From Prinia subflava (taxonomy: Eukaryota; Chordata; Aves; Passeriformes; Cisticolidae), in NCBI RefSeq assembly GCF_021018805.1, contig NW_026960611.1:1426001-1490000 (forward strand): a stretch of 64,000 nucleotides of DNA, read 5' to 3'. A program made the translations under genes and the position numbers. How positions within the stretch are numbered: the stretch's first letter is position 1; every line of letters begins with the position of its first letter. The notes beneath the pieces are model-generated. The model worked only from the letters and a program-made list of their open reading frames with translations, had not been told where the DNA came from and made no database searches. Below, in pieces: positions 22,291-33,601 of the stretch.

Positions 22291-22699
22291 AGCCACGCCC
22301 ACAAAGGACCACCCCCGAAGAAGACGATCATCTGCTTCGAGGGATCCTTGGGAATCGCTGGCTACCCCCGGACCTTGGCATCAGCGTGGGACCAAGCAGC
22401 ACAGAAGAACGCAGGATCGGCCCTGGGATCAGCGCTGGATCGGCCCTGGGATCATCGTGAGACCAAGCAAAGCAGAAGAACGCCAGATGGGTGAGATAAA
22501 TCCGTGGCGGAAATGGGAGGCGAGTGAATGAGTGCTTGAGTGAGATGGGGGCCGGCAGCTCGGACCCCCAGAGCGAGAGTGGACCCCCTAGTATCGCGTT
22601 TCCGGTCTCCCGAGAGGGTGCCGGCCGAGAACGGGCGGGAAGCGAATGGCATAGAAGAGTGACTGAGGCGCCTCCTTGGGGGAGGGCCCCATCGAGCGT

Positions 22700-23510
22700 G
22701 CAAAGGCTCTTGAGGTGTGAGGTAAGATCCTCGGCAGGGCAGGTGAGAGGTCCCTGGCAGGGCTGCCCCAGAAGGCAGATGAGAGGAGATCCCCAACAGG
22801 GAAGGTAATGTCCCTGGCAGGGCTGCCCCAGAAGGCAGATGAGAGATCCCCAACAGGGAAGGTAATGTCCCTGGCAGGGCTGCCCCAGAAGGCAGATGAG
22901 AGATCCCCAACAGGGAAGGTAATGTCCCTGGCAGGGCTGCCCCAGAAGGCAGGTGAGAGGAGACCCCAGCAGGGCAGGTGAGAGGTCTCTGGCAGGGCTG
23001 CTCCAGAAGGCAAGTAAAAGAAGATCCCTGGCACAGCAGGATGCCCCATCAGGCAGGCGAGGGATGATCCCCGGTAGAGCAGGTGCAAGGTAATGTCCCT
23101 GGCATAACAAGACAAGATGCTCCAGTAGGCAGGCGAGAGAAGATCCCCAGCAGGGCAAGTGAGAGGCCCCTGGCAGGGTTACTCCAGAAGGCAGATGAGA
23201 GAAGATCCTCAGCAGGGCAGGTGAAAGGTCCCTGGCAGGGCTGCTCCAGAAGGGAATTGAAAGAGGATCCCTGGCACGGCAAGATGCCCCATCAGGCAGA
23301 CGAGGAAAGATCCCCGGCAGAGCAGGTGCAAGGTAATGTCCCCGGCATGGCAAAACAAGATGCCCCAGTAGGCAGGTGAGAAAAAGTCCCTGGCAGGGCA
23401 GGTAGAAAGTCTCGGGCAGGGCAGGATGCCCTGACAGGCAGGCAAGGAAGATCCCTAATAGGGCAAGTGGGAAGTCCCTGGCAGGATAGGGCATGATGTC
23501 CCAGGAGGCA
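22700..23510 (+). repeat. Leader repeat 1: imperfect roughly 60-bp units
   Basis: Repeated blocks of the form ccctggcagggctgcyccag, then aaggcagatgagag, then atccccancagggaaggtaatg. Units near 22800-22930 are nearly identical; later ones diverge. Splice-donor-like motifs recur inside the units. Confidence 0.85.
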
Positions 23511-23692
23511 GGTGGGCTGTCCCCAAGAGAGTTTAAGCATATCCGGGCAAGCAAGTAAGATATCATTAGCAAGCAGGAAAGCAGGCATAAAGGTGAAGAA
23601 ACAGACAAGAAAGCAGACAGGCAAGCAAGAAGGAAAGCAAGATTTATGAGCAAAAAAAAGGCAAACAAAAAGAGCAGCCAGATAAACAAAAA

Positions 23693-25037
23693 GGGAGGCG
23701 AAGGGGACTCGGCCGGAGTTCAGGTGTGAGGCTCGGCAGGACGTTCGACCTCACCCCGGCAGGGAGTTCGAGTCTCCTAAGCCTAGGGGGCAAGGGGGGC
23801 TTGGCCGGAGTTCAGGTGTGAGGCTCGGCAGGACGTTCGACCTCAGCCTGGCAGGGAGTTCAAGCCTCCTAAGCCTTGTAGGAAAGGGAGGCGAAGGGGA
23901 CTCGGCCGGAGTTCGGGTGTGAGGCTCGGCAGGACGTTCGACCTCACCCCGGCAAGGAGTTCGAGTCTCCTAAGCCTAGGGGGCAAGGGGGGCTTGGCCG
24001 GAGTTCAGGTGTGAGGCTCGGCAGGACGTTTGACCTCAGCCTGGCAGGGAGTTCAAGCCTCCTAAGCCTTGTAGGAAAGGGAGGCGAAGGGGACTCGGCC
24101 GGAGTTCGGGTGTGAGGCTCGGCAGGACGTTCGACCTCACCCCGGCAGGGAGTTCGAGTCTCCTAAGCCTAGGGGGCAAGGGGGGCTTGGCCGGAGTTCA
24201 GGTGTGAGGCTCGGCAGGACGTTCGACCTCAGCCTGGCAGGGAGTTCAAGCCTCCTAAGCCTTGTAGGAAAGGGAGGCGAAGGGGACTCGGCCGGAGTTC
24301 GGGTGTGAGGCTCGGCAGGACGTTCGACCTCACCCCGGCAGGGAGTTCGAGTCTCCTAAGCCTAGGGGGCAAGGGGGGCTTGGCCGGAGTTCAGGTGTGA
24401 GGCTCGGCAGGACGTTCGACCTCAGCCTGGCAGGGAGTTCAAGCCTCCTAAGCCTTGTAGGAAAGGGAGGCGAAGGGGACTCGGCCGGAGTTCGGGTGTG
24501 AGGCTCGGCAGGACGTTCGACCTCACCCCGGCAGGGAGTTCGAGTCTCCTAAGCCTAGGGGGCAAGGGGGGCTTGGCCGGAGTTCAGGTGTGAGGCTCGG
24601 CAGGACGTTCGACCTCAGCCTGGCAGGGAGTTCAAGCCTCCTAAGCCTTGTAGGAAAGGGAGGCGAAGGGGACTCGGCCGGAGTTCGGGTGTGAGGCTCG
24701 GCAGGACGTTCGACCTCACCCCGGCAGGGAGTTCGAGTCTCCTAAGCCTAGGGGGCAAGGGGGGCTTGGCCGGAGTTCAGGTGTGAGGCTCGGCAGGACG
24801 TTCGACCTCAGCCTGGCAGGGAGTTCAAGCCTCCTAAGCCTTGTAGGAAAGGGAGGCGAAGGAGACTCGGCCGGAGTTCGGGTGTGAGGCTCGGCAGGAC
24901 GTTCGACCTCACCCCGGCAGGGAGTTCGAGTCTCCTAAGCCTAGGGGGCAAGGGGGGCTTGGCCGGAGTTCAGGTGTGAGGCTCGGCAGGACGTTCGACC
25001 TCAGCCTGGCAGGGAGTTCAAGCCTCCTAAGCCTTGT
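23693..25037 (+). repeat. Leader repeat 2: seven 193-bp tandem units
   Basis: Units start (gggaggcg) at 23693, 23886, 24079, 24272, 24465, 24658 and 24851, always 193 bp apart. Each contains two related half-units of about 97 bp, one with ggagttcgggtgtgaggctc and one with ggagttcaggtgtgaggctc. Copies are almost identical. The few differences include ggggac to ggagac in the last unit (near 24863). Confidence 0.95.
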
Positions 25038-25146
25038 GAAGTTAGAGAGTTCAAACAAGACTCAGCAGGGGTCCAAGCCTAGAAAGCCTAGAAAGAAGTT
25101 CAGACTTAAGTCGAAAAGTTAAGAGAGATACCCTTAGCAGAAAACA

Positions 25147-26200
25147 ATGGGTGTGATTCATAGTAGTACGTGTCATAGCCAAGAGTTTTAAAAAGAGACA
25201 GACGAAAAAGTGTCAAAAGTGGGTTGCCAAGAAATTATATTCTGACCCTTTAAAGTTCAGCAAAGAGATTCAGAATGTTTAGTTGTGAGAGATCAGACAA
25301 CCTTTAGTTATCTTAAAGTTTAGATTGCCAATCAGAATATTCCAGTTTAGATTGAAGCATTGTTAAAGTACTTAGTTTTTCCTTTTATTTTAAGGCCTAA
25401 AAACTGAGATGTTATAGTAAACAAGCAGACCCTTCCAAAAGGACAGTAAAGAAGATTCTCCCTAACATCCCCCTAGAACAATTGTCAGACCAATAATATC
25501 CTTAAAAGACCACAAAGAGTCCAGATAAAGTTAAGATGACATATTATAGTAAAAGAATATAGCTGAGATTAAAATTACAAAGAGAGTAGTCATAGTGTAA
25601 GACCTGAATTCAGTAAATGTGTAACCAGTTAAACCAACATCTCTAAGCCCAAGAAGACCCTGATGTAAAACCACTATCTTATGCAGCCTGCTGGCTAGAA
25701 AACTATAAGTAATGAAAATGTGAAAATATGCAAACTCTCCCTCCTACCCCAGCTGTACCTCCAGTCTCTTCCTTAACCTCTCCAACAGTTCCCCTTCACC
25801 AATTGTGATACCCTCACTTCCCCACTTGGGAGTGGGAACCACCCCTGCCCAGTGTTTCTCTTGGCCTGTCTCCACTACTGCTCCCTCTACCTGGTGTTTT
25901 AGAGGAAGAGACAGATTACAACACCCAATCCAAAGCACCAAGAACAGAGGAGGTCTTTCCCCTTAGAAAAGTTCCTATAGATTAATTAAAAAGATTAAAA
26001 TTTATAAATGCACCTTTGACAGCCCCTGAAGCCCAAGACTCTAAGAAAGAGAGAGGGTTTAGTAGAAGACCCCATTGGAATGTCTAACCAGCTAGACCAG
26101 CTTCTGAGGCCAAATAGTTATTTCTAGAGAGAGTTAAACTCTATTCTAATAGTTCTGTTCACTCCAGAAGAAGCCCGGATAGTCAGATAGCAAAAATAAA
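25147..26200 (+). pseudogene. gag: gag remnant of ERV-C, gamma-like
   Basis: A candidate ATG at 25147 starts MGVIHSS, giving the Gly-2 expected for myristoylation, with a TAA 14 codons later. A proline-rich segment lies near 25740-25900. A capsid-like start (FPLRKVP) follows near 25957, then a block with NQLDQLL and LFTPEEARIVR (near 26080-26190), features of gammaretroviral capsid. Many in-frame stops are TAG or TGA, and GG dinucleotides are rare. Confidence 0.7.
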
Positions 26201-26329
26201 AAAAAAAAATAGACTGTGACAACCAAGAGACCATAAGATGCCCTTAATAGACACCAGCTAAAATTCAGACCAAGAAAAAAAAAAAAAAAAAAAAAAAAAG
26301 GCAAAGCATGAGAGACTATAGATCCCTGA

Positions 26330-26600
26330 TAGTGAGAATCAAAGTCTACGGTCTATCTCTCAAAACTACTAGACCCAGTAGTTAAGAGATAACCAACTTG
26401 CCTGCAAACAGTTGCAGTAACAGCTACCCTAATAAAAGAAGTCTAAAAGGTTGATCCTGCAAAAGAAAAATTGCTAAGCCAGAAGACTTTACACTAGTTG
26501 ACTGACTCTAAAATAATGAACACAAGTGACTTAGAATTAATCACCCTATGCAGTTTCTCGCTAGAGAACCCCTAGCCAATCTAGAACATGATTCAAAGTA
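26330..26600 (+). pseudogene. pol: pol remnant of ERV-C (RT C-terminal part)
   Basis: One frame reads LSKLLDPVV, then PTCLQTVAVTATLIKEV. This matches the end of the gamma-type RT and connection region; the minus-strand pol at 54700-54600 has the homologous YFSKQLDPV and SCLRAVTATVILI. Stops interrupt it. Protease and most of RT are missing upstream. Confidence 0.6.
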
Positions 26601-26616
26601 AGAAGAAAATTAGTAA

Positions 26617-28250
26617 TTGCAGACAAAGAGAAAGCAGAAGTGCTTTATGCTTTGTTTTGTTGCTGTCTTTAGTGAGAAGACAGCTTGTCTTCAAGACAGT
26701 GGTCATACTGAGTCAGTAGATATTTTTAAAGAACAGAATAGTCCTCCTGTTATCAAAAACAAAGTAGTCAGAGAAGTAGTAATTTGCTTGAATGCCCACT
26801 CACATGAAATCCATCCCAAAGAGATAAGAGAGCTAACTGATAAGTTTGCAAAGCCACTCTATCATCTACCAACAGTCTCAACTCACTAGTGAAGTTCTAG
26901 ATGACTGAGAGCTAGCCAATGTAATTCCCATTCATAAAGAGTAGAGAAGAGCCTAGTAATTATATGGCAGTTAGCCTGACCAGAGTACCGAGTAAGATGA
27001 TAAAGCAGTTTATACTGAGAGCTATTGTGCAGCACTGATGAGATAAACAGAGTATCAGACCCAGCCAGCATGAGCTTAAGAGAAGTAAGTAGTGTTCGAC
27101 CCCACTAGCCTCCTTCTCTGACCAAGTGACCTGCCTGGTAGATACATGAAAAGTTGTTTATGTTGTCTATTCAGACTTCAGCAAAGTCTTTGACACTGTT
27201 TCCCACAGCTTATACAAGAACACTCTTTGCTAAGTTAAGAACTGGCTAGATACCCAAGCCCAGAGGGTAGTAACGAATAGTGCTGCATCCAGCAGGCAAC
27301 CAGCCACCAGTGGTGTCCCTCAAAAGTCTGTGCTGAAGCCAGTTCTATTTATTATATTTATTAATAACACAGATGAAAATATTGAGTCCTTCATTAGTAA
27401 ATTTACAGATGACACTAAGCTGAGAGCACGTGTCCATCTGTTAGAGAGTAAGAAGACTCTGTAGAGAAACCTAAAATGATTAGATAGATAAGCAAAATCC
27501 AAGAAGATAACGTTTAATAAGTCCAAATCCCAGGTGTTGCATTTTTGCCACAATAACCCCCTGCAACCTTACAAGTTGAAGGTAGTGTAGCTAGACAGTA
27601 CCCAAGCAGAAAAAGACCTGAAAGTGCTAGTTGATAACCAACTAAATATGAGCCAGCAGTATGCCCTGATGGCCAAAGCTAACAATATCGTAGGCTGTAT
27701 TGAGAATAATGTGGCCAGCAGAAGCAGAAAGGTCATCCTTTCCTTACACATAGCATTGGTGAGGCCACTTAGCATTGGTGAGGCCACTCCTTGAGTACTG
27801 TGCCCAGTTCTGAGCCCCTCAGTTTAAAAAAAGACATTAAGATGCTTGAGCGTGTCAAAAGAAAGCAACAAAGCTAGTGAGAAGCTTAGAACACTAGCCC
27901 TATAAATACTAGCTGGAAGAGCTGAAGTTGTTTAGCCTAGAGAAAAAGAGATTCAGAAGTAACATTATCACTACAACTCCCTGAAAGATAGTTATAGTAA
28001 AGTGAGAGTGAGTCTTGTTCTTCAAGCAGCAACTGATAGAACAAGAAGACACAGTCTTCAGCGGTGCCAAAAAAAATAAAAAAAAAAAAATAAAAAAAAA
28101 AAAAAAATTCTGCCTTGAGAAGTAGTAAAGTCACCATTCCTAGATGTGTGTAAGAAGAGAGTAGATGTAGCACTTAGTGACATCATGTAATTAGAGTTAG
28201 ACTTAATCCTAGAAGTCTCTTCCAGCCTAGTGATTCTGTAATTCTGTAAC
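26617..28250 (+). mobile_element. CR1 segment carried inside ERV-C, GG-depleted
   Basis: Continuous CR1 similarity from the N-terminal side of the RT domain (near 26617) through tttacagatgacactaag (near 27400) to the 3' terminus tgattctgtaattctgtaac at about 28250. It lies in the same orientation as the ERV. Where CR1 copies normally have GG or GGG it has AG, AA or GA, while C residues are kept. In 27361-27540 I count 1 GG, about 21 AG and 7 CC. The older CR1 copy at 19381-19560 has about 21 GG in the same length. Confidence 0.9.
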
Positions 28251-28261
28251 TAAGAAGAGGA

Positions 28262-28440
28262 AAATTATGAAAGTCTCTTCCAGGTGCTGCTCACCACACA
28301 TACCGCAGTGCGAACTCCAGAGAGAAGTCAGACCCACGTTATCGGAGTCACAGGACCAGTACCGCCCCTGATGCCGAACCAGACCCAACAGGACCACCTG
28401 CCACCTCTTCTACGTAGACAGCAATTGAGGGACCAAGAGA
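28262..28440 (+). pseudogene. Possible integrase C-terminal scrap of ERV-C
   Basis: One frame reads VLLTTHTAVRT, like the conserved VILTTYTAVKV of the integrase end at 52756-52800. It lies directly after the CR1 terminus, which suggests the CR1 sits inside pol. Confidence 0.5.
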
Positions 28441-28639
28441 CCTATCCCTAGTTAAATTGTTATCGAGTGTGTCTTAATTCCTGATAAAAAAAACCAAGTT
28501 TAAAGGCACCCCTCCCACATCTGCTCAGTCTCCCGCTGGGCAATTCCCCTAGAGAACTCCTAAATTTCTTTGAGCAGTGTCTACTGAGAGGATACACAGT
28601 AGGAAGCTGCAAGTTGATGCGGGCTACAGCCCGATCAAA

Positions 28640-28656
28640 GAAATAGAGGAGGGATT
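28640..28656 (+). promoter_or_regulatory. Polypurine tract of ERV-C
   Basis: aaatagaggagggatt immediately before the 3' LTR. Confidence 0.7.
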
Positions 28657-28667
28657 TGTTAGGAACG

Positions 28668-28699
<32 letters not shown>

Positions 28700-29433
28700 A
28701 AAAAAAACCACCACAAACAACCACCCCACAACTGACCCTCTCCTGGCTAGAGTAACACCCCCCACACCCCAGACAATCTGAGCAGGGAGAGCTGCCCTGA
28801 AGGAAAGTTGCCTGGCAACTTTTCCCTACCTAATTGAAATGTGAAAAGAAGCTGCCCACACCTAGATAGCCCTATTGTCCTTTGTAACTACCTCATTTAG
28901 CAAGAGTAACTTCGGCTAGGACCAGGACAAATGCATATGCATTTGGATATGATGATAGGGCAGGGCCGCCCCCGTGGATCCTGGGAGGTTTTTTTGGGGA
29001 AACTGCACCCCAGGACAGGAAGCTGGATTCGTCAGAAGAGAATTGGATAGTGCCCTGGCTGAGCGGGGAGTGGATGCACCTCCTGGCCTGGTTTGAAGAT
29101 TGGCCATGACCTGTGAGGAGCCTGAATGGAATGGGAACCGGCCAGCTGAGCTGACTGATGCAGAGAATGGGAAACTCTTAAAACTTTTCCCTGAAGGCAA
29201 AGAGCTGACTGCCAGTGCTCTGCCTTCTGATGGTTGACCAGAGAGAACTGCCAGCTGTTTCTATGGGAACAAGGACTCAGCATCCACTGGGACAGCACCT
29301 GCTCCTTCAGATGGCTGCAGTAGTGAGGAAAACTCCGATCGGACTTTGCAATCCTGCTGATGATTTTAATAATGAGCTGATCACTTTAATAAAGAGCTGA
29401 ATATTAATAAAGGCATATGCCCTGTTCTTTTCA
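28657..29433 (+). repeat. 3' LTR of ERV-C
   Basis: 777 bp. Apart from A-run length, the one difference I see from the 5' LTR is gaatggaatg for gaacggaatg near 29127. Confidence 0.95.
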
Positions 29434-29438
29434 TATCT

Positions 29439-31511
29439 AAACCACAAAAACTTTGTTATCTATTTGTAAACTGCAATTTCTGTTTGAGCTGAACTTTTAA
29501 CCTACTGCTCTCTGAATGTTCCCTCTCCCACTATCTTCCAACCCTTCTTAATCATAGTCTTAACCACTTAGCTCTCTTATTCAACTTTTCACCTGTATTT
29601 TTACAAAAGAACTGGTGTATACTGTGTCTTTTCACAGGGCCGAGTCTTTGTGCAATCTCTTCATTTGGGCTTGGGTTTTGTTCTAAGGCACAGGAAAAGC
29701 AGCAAGGCAGTTTAAGAATTGCACTTTGCAAGGATCAAATTGCAATCTCCTGTAAGTGAACTATGAGAGCAGCTGATGGTAGGGCATGTGGTTGGTAATA
29801 CTGCAGTAAGTTTCAGGTGAGGGTCATTTTATGAGTGTATATTATCACTTCAATGTGCTACACAGAGAAGCTGAGACAAAGGAGAGCAAAATGGTGGAAA
29901 AATGGGTGTTTCTTGCAGCCACTCATATGTATCAGGAAAGGGTGATGAAATTCTGGAAAGAGTTGTGCTTTCTATCAAGGGAACAAAGAAATGAGTTCTC
30001 TCCTCCTTGTCCCAACTAATGAATGAAAAATTGGGGAGATGCAATCACTCTGCAATTCATACCTTTCTAGTGCTTCTAGGAAGCCAATGAGAAATACTAT
30101 GTGATTTCACTAGGCAGGATCATCTTAAGATGTAAACTGATATAGGTCATTGAAGTTAAACTCATGTTTCCTGCTAAGGAATCTGGTGTGGAGTGATAAT
30201 GCACTAGAAACACTTCAGACTAGTGTGTCTCTAAAGACTGCCAGGGGAAAAACATGCATTGACTCAGCAGAACAGATTTGCAGACTCAAGGATTTATGCT
30301 CCCTTCTGTTTTTTTCAAATTCCCTGGATCTTAAACACTGCTACAGAAATAATTTAAAGAGTTGAAATATTTAATTATACTTTATCTGAATATTAAATAC
30401 ATAGTTAGCTTTGTTGCTTGATAGCATTGATGAAGTTTCAGAGATAGAGGAGAAGGTAACAGTAACTGGAGAAGAGTTGGGATCTGGGATAACTTTTCTA
30501 TTAGTAAGAAACATTAAAAAAAAAAAAAGAAGCCTGAAATATACAATACATCACAAACTACATGGTGAGCAGAAGGCTGTAAAGGCAAAAAGCAAACCCA
30601 GGTTACATTTAGAGATCTTATTTGAGCTTATTTCCATTTTATTCAAACTCTGAATAGAAGATTTATATTTACTGTAAAATAGAGAAGGAAGCATTCCCAA
30701 GATTTTCAGCTGTAAAGGATCTTCACAGGGGGTGTGTAAGATTGCCACAGGTGAATGATGGTGTGCCTTTGGGCATGACAAATAAAACAGCCATGAAAAC
30801 TGAATCTCTTATAGTCTTGGAAAAAATAACTTTACTGTACTAAAGGAATAATTTCCAACTCATAAGTAAGAATATCAGCTGCTCTTTTGATGAAGTAGCA
30901 AATCTAAATGATAAGAAACTCCCAGATATCTCCAAAGCATCCATAAACTGGTGAGCCCAAAGAGCTTTCCCATGCTCACTATGTTCATATGAAGAGCAAG
31001 GAATTCCTTCTGAAGCAATACCTTGAACTTGAAACCAGACATCCGGACATATAAAAGCCCTAAACTACCTCCTTTTTCACATTAAGTCAACCAAAATCTT
31101 AAATGTTCTAAATCAAGCCAATTTGAATGGAGAACTTCAAGATTGATAAAGGGACTTGTAGACAACTGCCTTAAGACTTGACCTATTTTTTATAAATTTC
31201 AGTTAGCTGAAAAGTCCTATGTGATTTTCAAGGACCTTTGCTCTACTTAAAATTTGTAGCCCTGCACCTTTTCCTAGTGGTCAGAGGAAAACATAGGAGA
31301 TCCTCACAGATTATTAACCCAAACAAGGCAGTGAATTACAGCACTTTAATGTAGAAACATCTTTGAACAGTCTCTCTCAGTCACTGAATTATAGTGAAAT
31401 ATTTTCTTTCTGGTTGGATCCTCACAAGACAAAATATTTCAGAGTGTGGTCAGTGCCATGTCATGCCACGTGGTGCAGATCCAAATTACTGCAGGGCGTC
31501 ATGGATATGTG
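29439..31511. other. Unannotated non-coding sequence
   Basis: AT-rich. Short frames only, no repeat family recognised. Confidence 0.5.
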
Positions 31512-31516
31512 GTGAG

Positions 31517-32694
31517 TGTTAGGAATGAATTCCCAGTGGGTATGAGGGCTCAAAAAAACTGCCCATGTTTGCTGCTGTGGTCCTGGGAGGGGGCTGGGTT
31601 ATCTAGAACACCAGCCGCCGGGCAACCACAGCCACGCAGTGCAGCCCTGACAGGCGCAGCTGCTGCTGATGAGAACAACGGCCGGGCTCTGAACAGAGTA
31701 AATGGGGGGCACTGGAACCCCCAGCGTTTCCCGGTCGGGAGGGGTTGTGCCATCCCTGTCCTAGCCCCCATAGCGAGACAGCCGAGACAGCCACTCCATC
31801 CACCAAGAGGAAAATTCGGAGCACCCATTAGCATATTAAAAAAGTTTCTGAGCACTCAAAATGCAACCCCCTCCTCCCAATTTGTGCCATCACCCAGCCT
31901 TTTAGAAAAATGGGGTTTTTTCTTTTTTGCAGAGAACCCCATAGCTGGGGTGATGCTGCTGTTCCTAGAGAGCCGGCTAGGCTAGATGTAGCACCACACC
32001 CCAGCAAGTTTGAGGCTGAGGGAAAGCTGCCCTGTGGCATTCTCCTACCTCATTAAAATGTGAAAAGGAGCGGCTACTGTCTAAATGGCCCTGTCATTGT
32101 TTGGCTGTAACTACCCTTTCAGCAGGGATACCCTCTGCTGTGACCAGGACAAATGCATATGCATTTGTATATGCAAATAAAACCGACCCTGTGAATCCTG
32201 GGAGGGCTTTTTTGAGAGGAATTGCACCCCAAGATGGGAAGCTGGATTCGTCAGAAGAGAATTGGATAGTGCCCTGGACGAGCAGGGGGTGGATGCACCC
32301 CCTGGCCTGGTTTGAAGATTCACCATGACCTATGAGGAGTCTGAATGGAATGGGAACCGGCCAGCTGAAGTGACAGAGACAGAAGACGGGAAACTCTAAA
32401 AGTTTTTCCCTGAGGGTAAAGAGCTGACTCTGTACTCCAGTGACAGACCTCCACCACTCTGCATTCTGATGGTTGACCAGAGAGAGCTTCTAGCTGTTCC
32501 CATGGAGACAAGGACTCGGCATCTACTGTGGGCAGCTGAGTGAAGAACTGCAACAGTACCTGCTCCTTTGGGTTGCCACAGCAGTGTGAAAAACTCCTGC
32601 CCGACTCTACAATCCTGCTGATGACTTTAATAAAGAGCAGATCACTTTAATAAAGAGCTGAATATTAATAAAGGCATATGCTCTGTTCTTTTCA
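31517..32694 (+). repeat. Solo LTR of the ERV-C family, long form
   Basis: Starts TGTTAGGAATG, ends TTCTTTTCA, with target duplication GTGAG at 31512-31516 and 32695-32699. From about 31950 it aligns with the ERV-C LTR, including the double aataaag near the end. The first 400 bp replace the A/C-rich start of the ERV-C LTR with unrelated GC-rich sequence. Confidence 0.9.
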
Positions 32695-32699
32695 GTGAG

Positions 32700-33600
32700 G
32701 TACTTCTGTCTCTCAACTTCTAACATGTCTTTTTGTTAATTGTCTGGTGTTCAACACTTGACAAAGTTAGGATCCATTTCCACATCATAATCACGTGGGA
32801 GTGTCAGGAATGAGGTCTCTTTCCTTGTGGAGGAGGAGGAGGCAGAGGCTGATTTTCCACTCATGCCTTTTGTTAAATTGGGAGCAAGCACAAGTGAATA
32901 GCTTTTTCAGTCCTTCCTCTTTTCCCACTATATCTGTTTTTTCCTGTGTGTCTCCTGGGAAGGCAGAATCTGTGAAAGTGAATGAATTGAACTCAGAACA
33001 CTCTGAGCTCTTCGTTTTCCCATAGCAATGCTTGCTACCACAGTATTTTATGTAATGAGGGACTCTTTATTATAAACAAAAAAGTATTTTCTCACTCCAT
33101 TAATATTCAGTATGTTTTCTGAATATTTGTAGCCATACATGTTTGTAAAAAAGGAACTGTTGTTTCTAACATTGCTTCGTCTTACTGATGTTTCAAGAAC
33201 ATGGGAAAAATGTTTTGTCTGTGATTTTGAAAAAGCTGGAATCGGTCTCTTCTCAAAAATCACAACCCCCAAATTAACTGTCTAAATATTTGAAGGAAAT
33301 ATGGGTTCTAATAATACCCTGAAAGCTTCATAGCTAATCACTGAAACAGTGGGGAAGGTGAAGTGCGGAGTTGCTGGTCTGCAAAACGTAACGGGACTCC
33401 TACAGGCTGCTGAGTCTCCAGCTGATACCACAGAGAGACAGCTGCTGCAGTTACTTTGCAGATACCTCTCTTGGCTCAGTGGCTGAGAGCAGCTACACCT
33501 GAACCACATGTTGGTTCAAGTCCCGACTTGTCCAGACCAAGAACGGTGGCTGTAGAAGCAGACCCTCAGGGAGCTGGAAAAAGGAGACTGCTTTCTCCTG
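32700..33600. other. Unannotated non-coding sequence
   Basis: No gene. A segment at 33470-33530 resembles tRNA A and B boxes but does not fold as a tRNA. Confidence 0.5.
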
Positions 33601-33601
33601 A

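Larger units (their letters stand above)
21490..29433 (+). mobile_element. ERV-C: class I ERV with giant leader and internal CR1
   Basis: LTRs at 21490-22270 and 28657-29433 begin TGTTAGG and end TTTTCA. The target duplication TATCT is exact at 21485-21489 and 29434-29438. The LTRs differ, as far as I can see, by one substitution and the length of an internal A run, so the insertion is very recent. The interior holds a tRNA-Pro-type PBS, a 2.9-kb repeat-filled leader, broken gag and RT remnants, a 1.6-kb CR1 segment, a likely integrase C-terminal scrap and a PPT. It has no env and no coding capacity. Confidence 0.95.

Noticed and set aside
22328..23689. 453-codon open frame on the minus strand
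   Set aside because: It lies antisense to the ERV-C leader repeats, has strongly repetitive Leu/Pro/Cys-rich sequence, and stays open only because the GC-rich units lack stops.
23693..25037. CRISPR-like regular array
   Set aside because: Units are contiguous 193-bp tandem copies without unique spacers, inside a vertebrate retroviral leader.
33465..33540. tRNA-like A box (tggctcagtggc) and B box (ggttcaagtcc)
   Set aside because: The D stem pairs, but the T stem has two mismatches and the acceptor ends do not pair. At best a tRNA relic.
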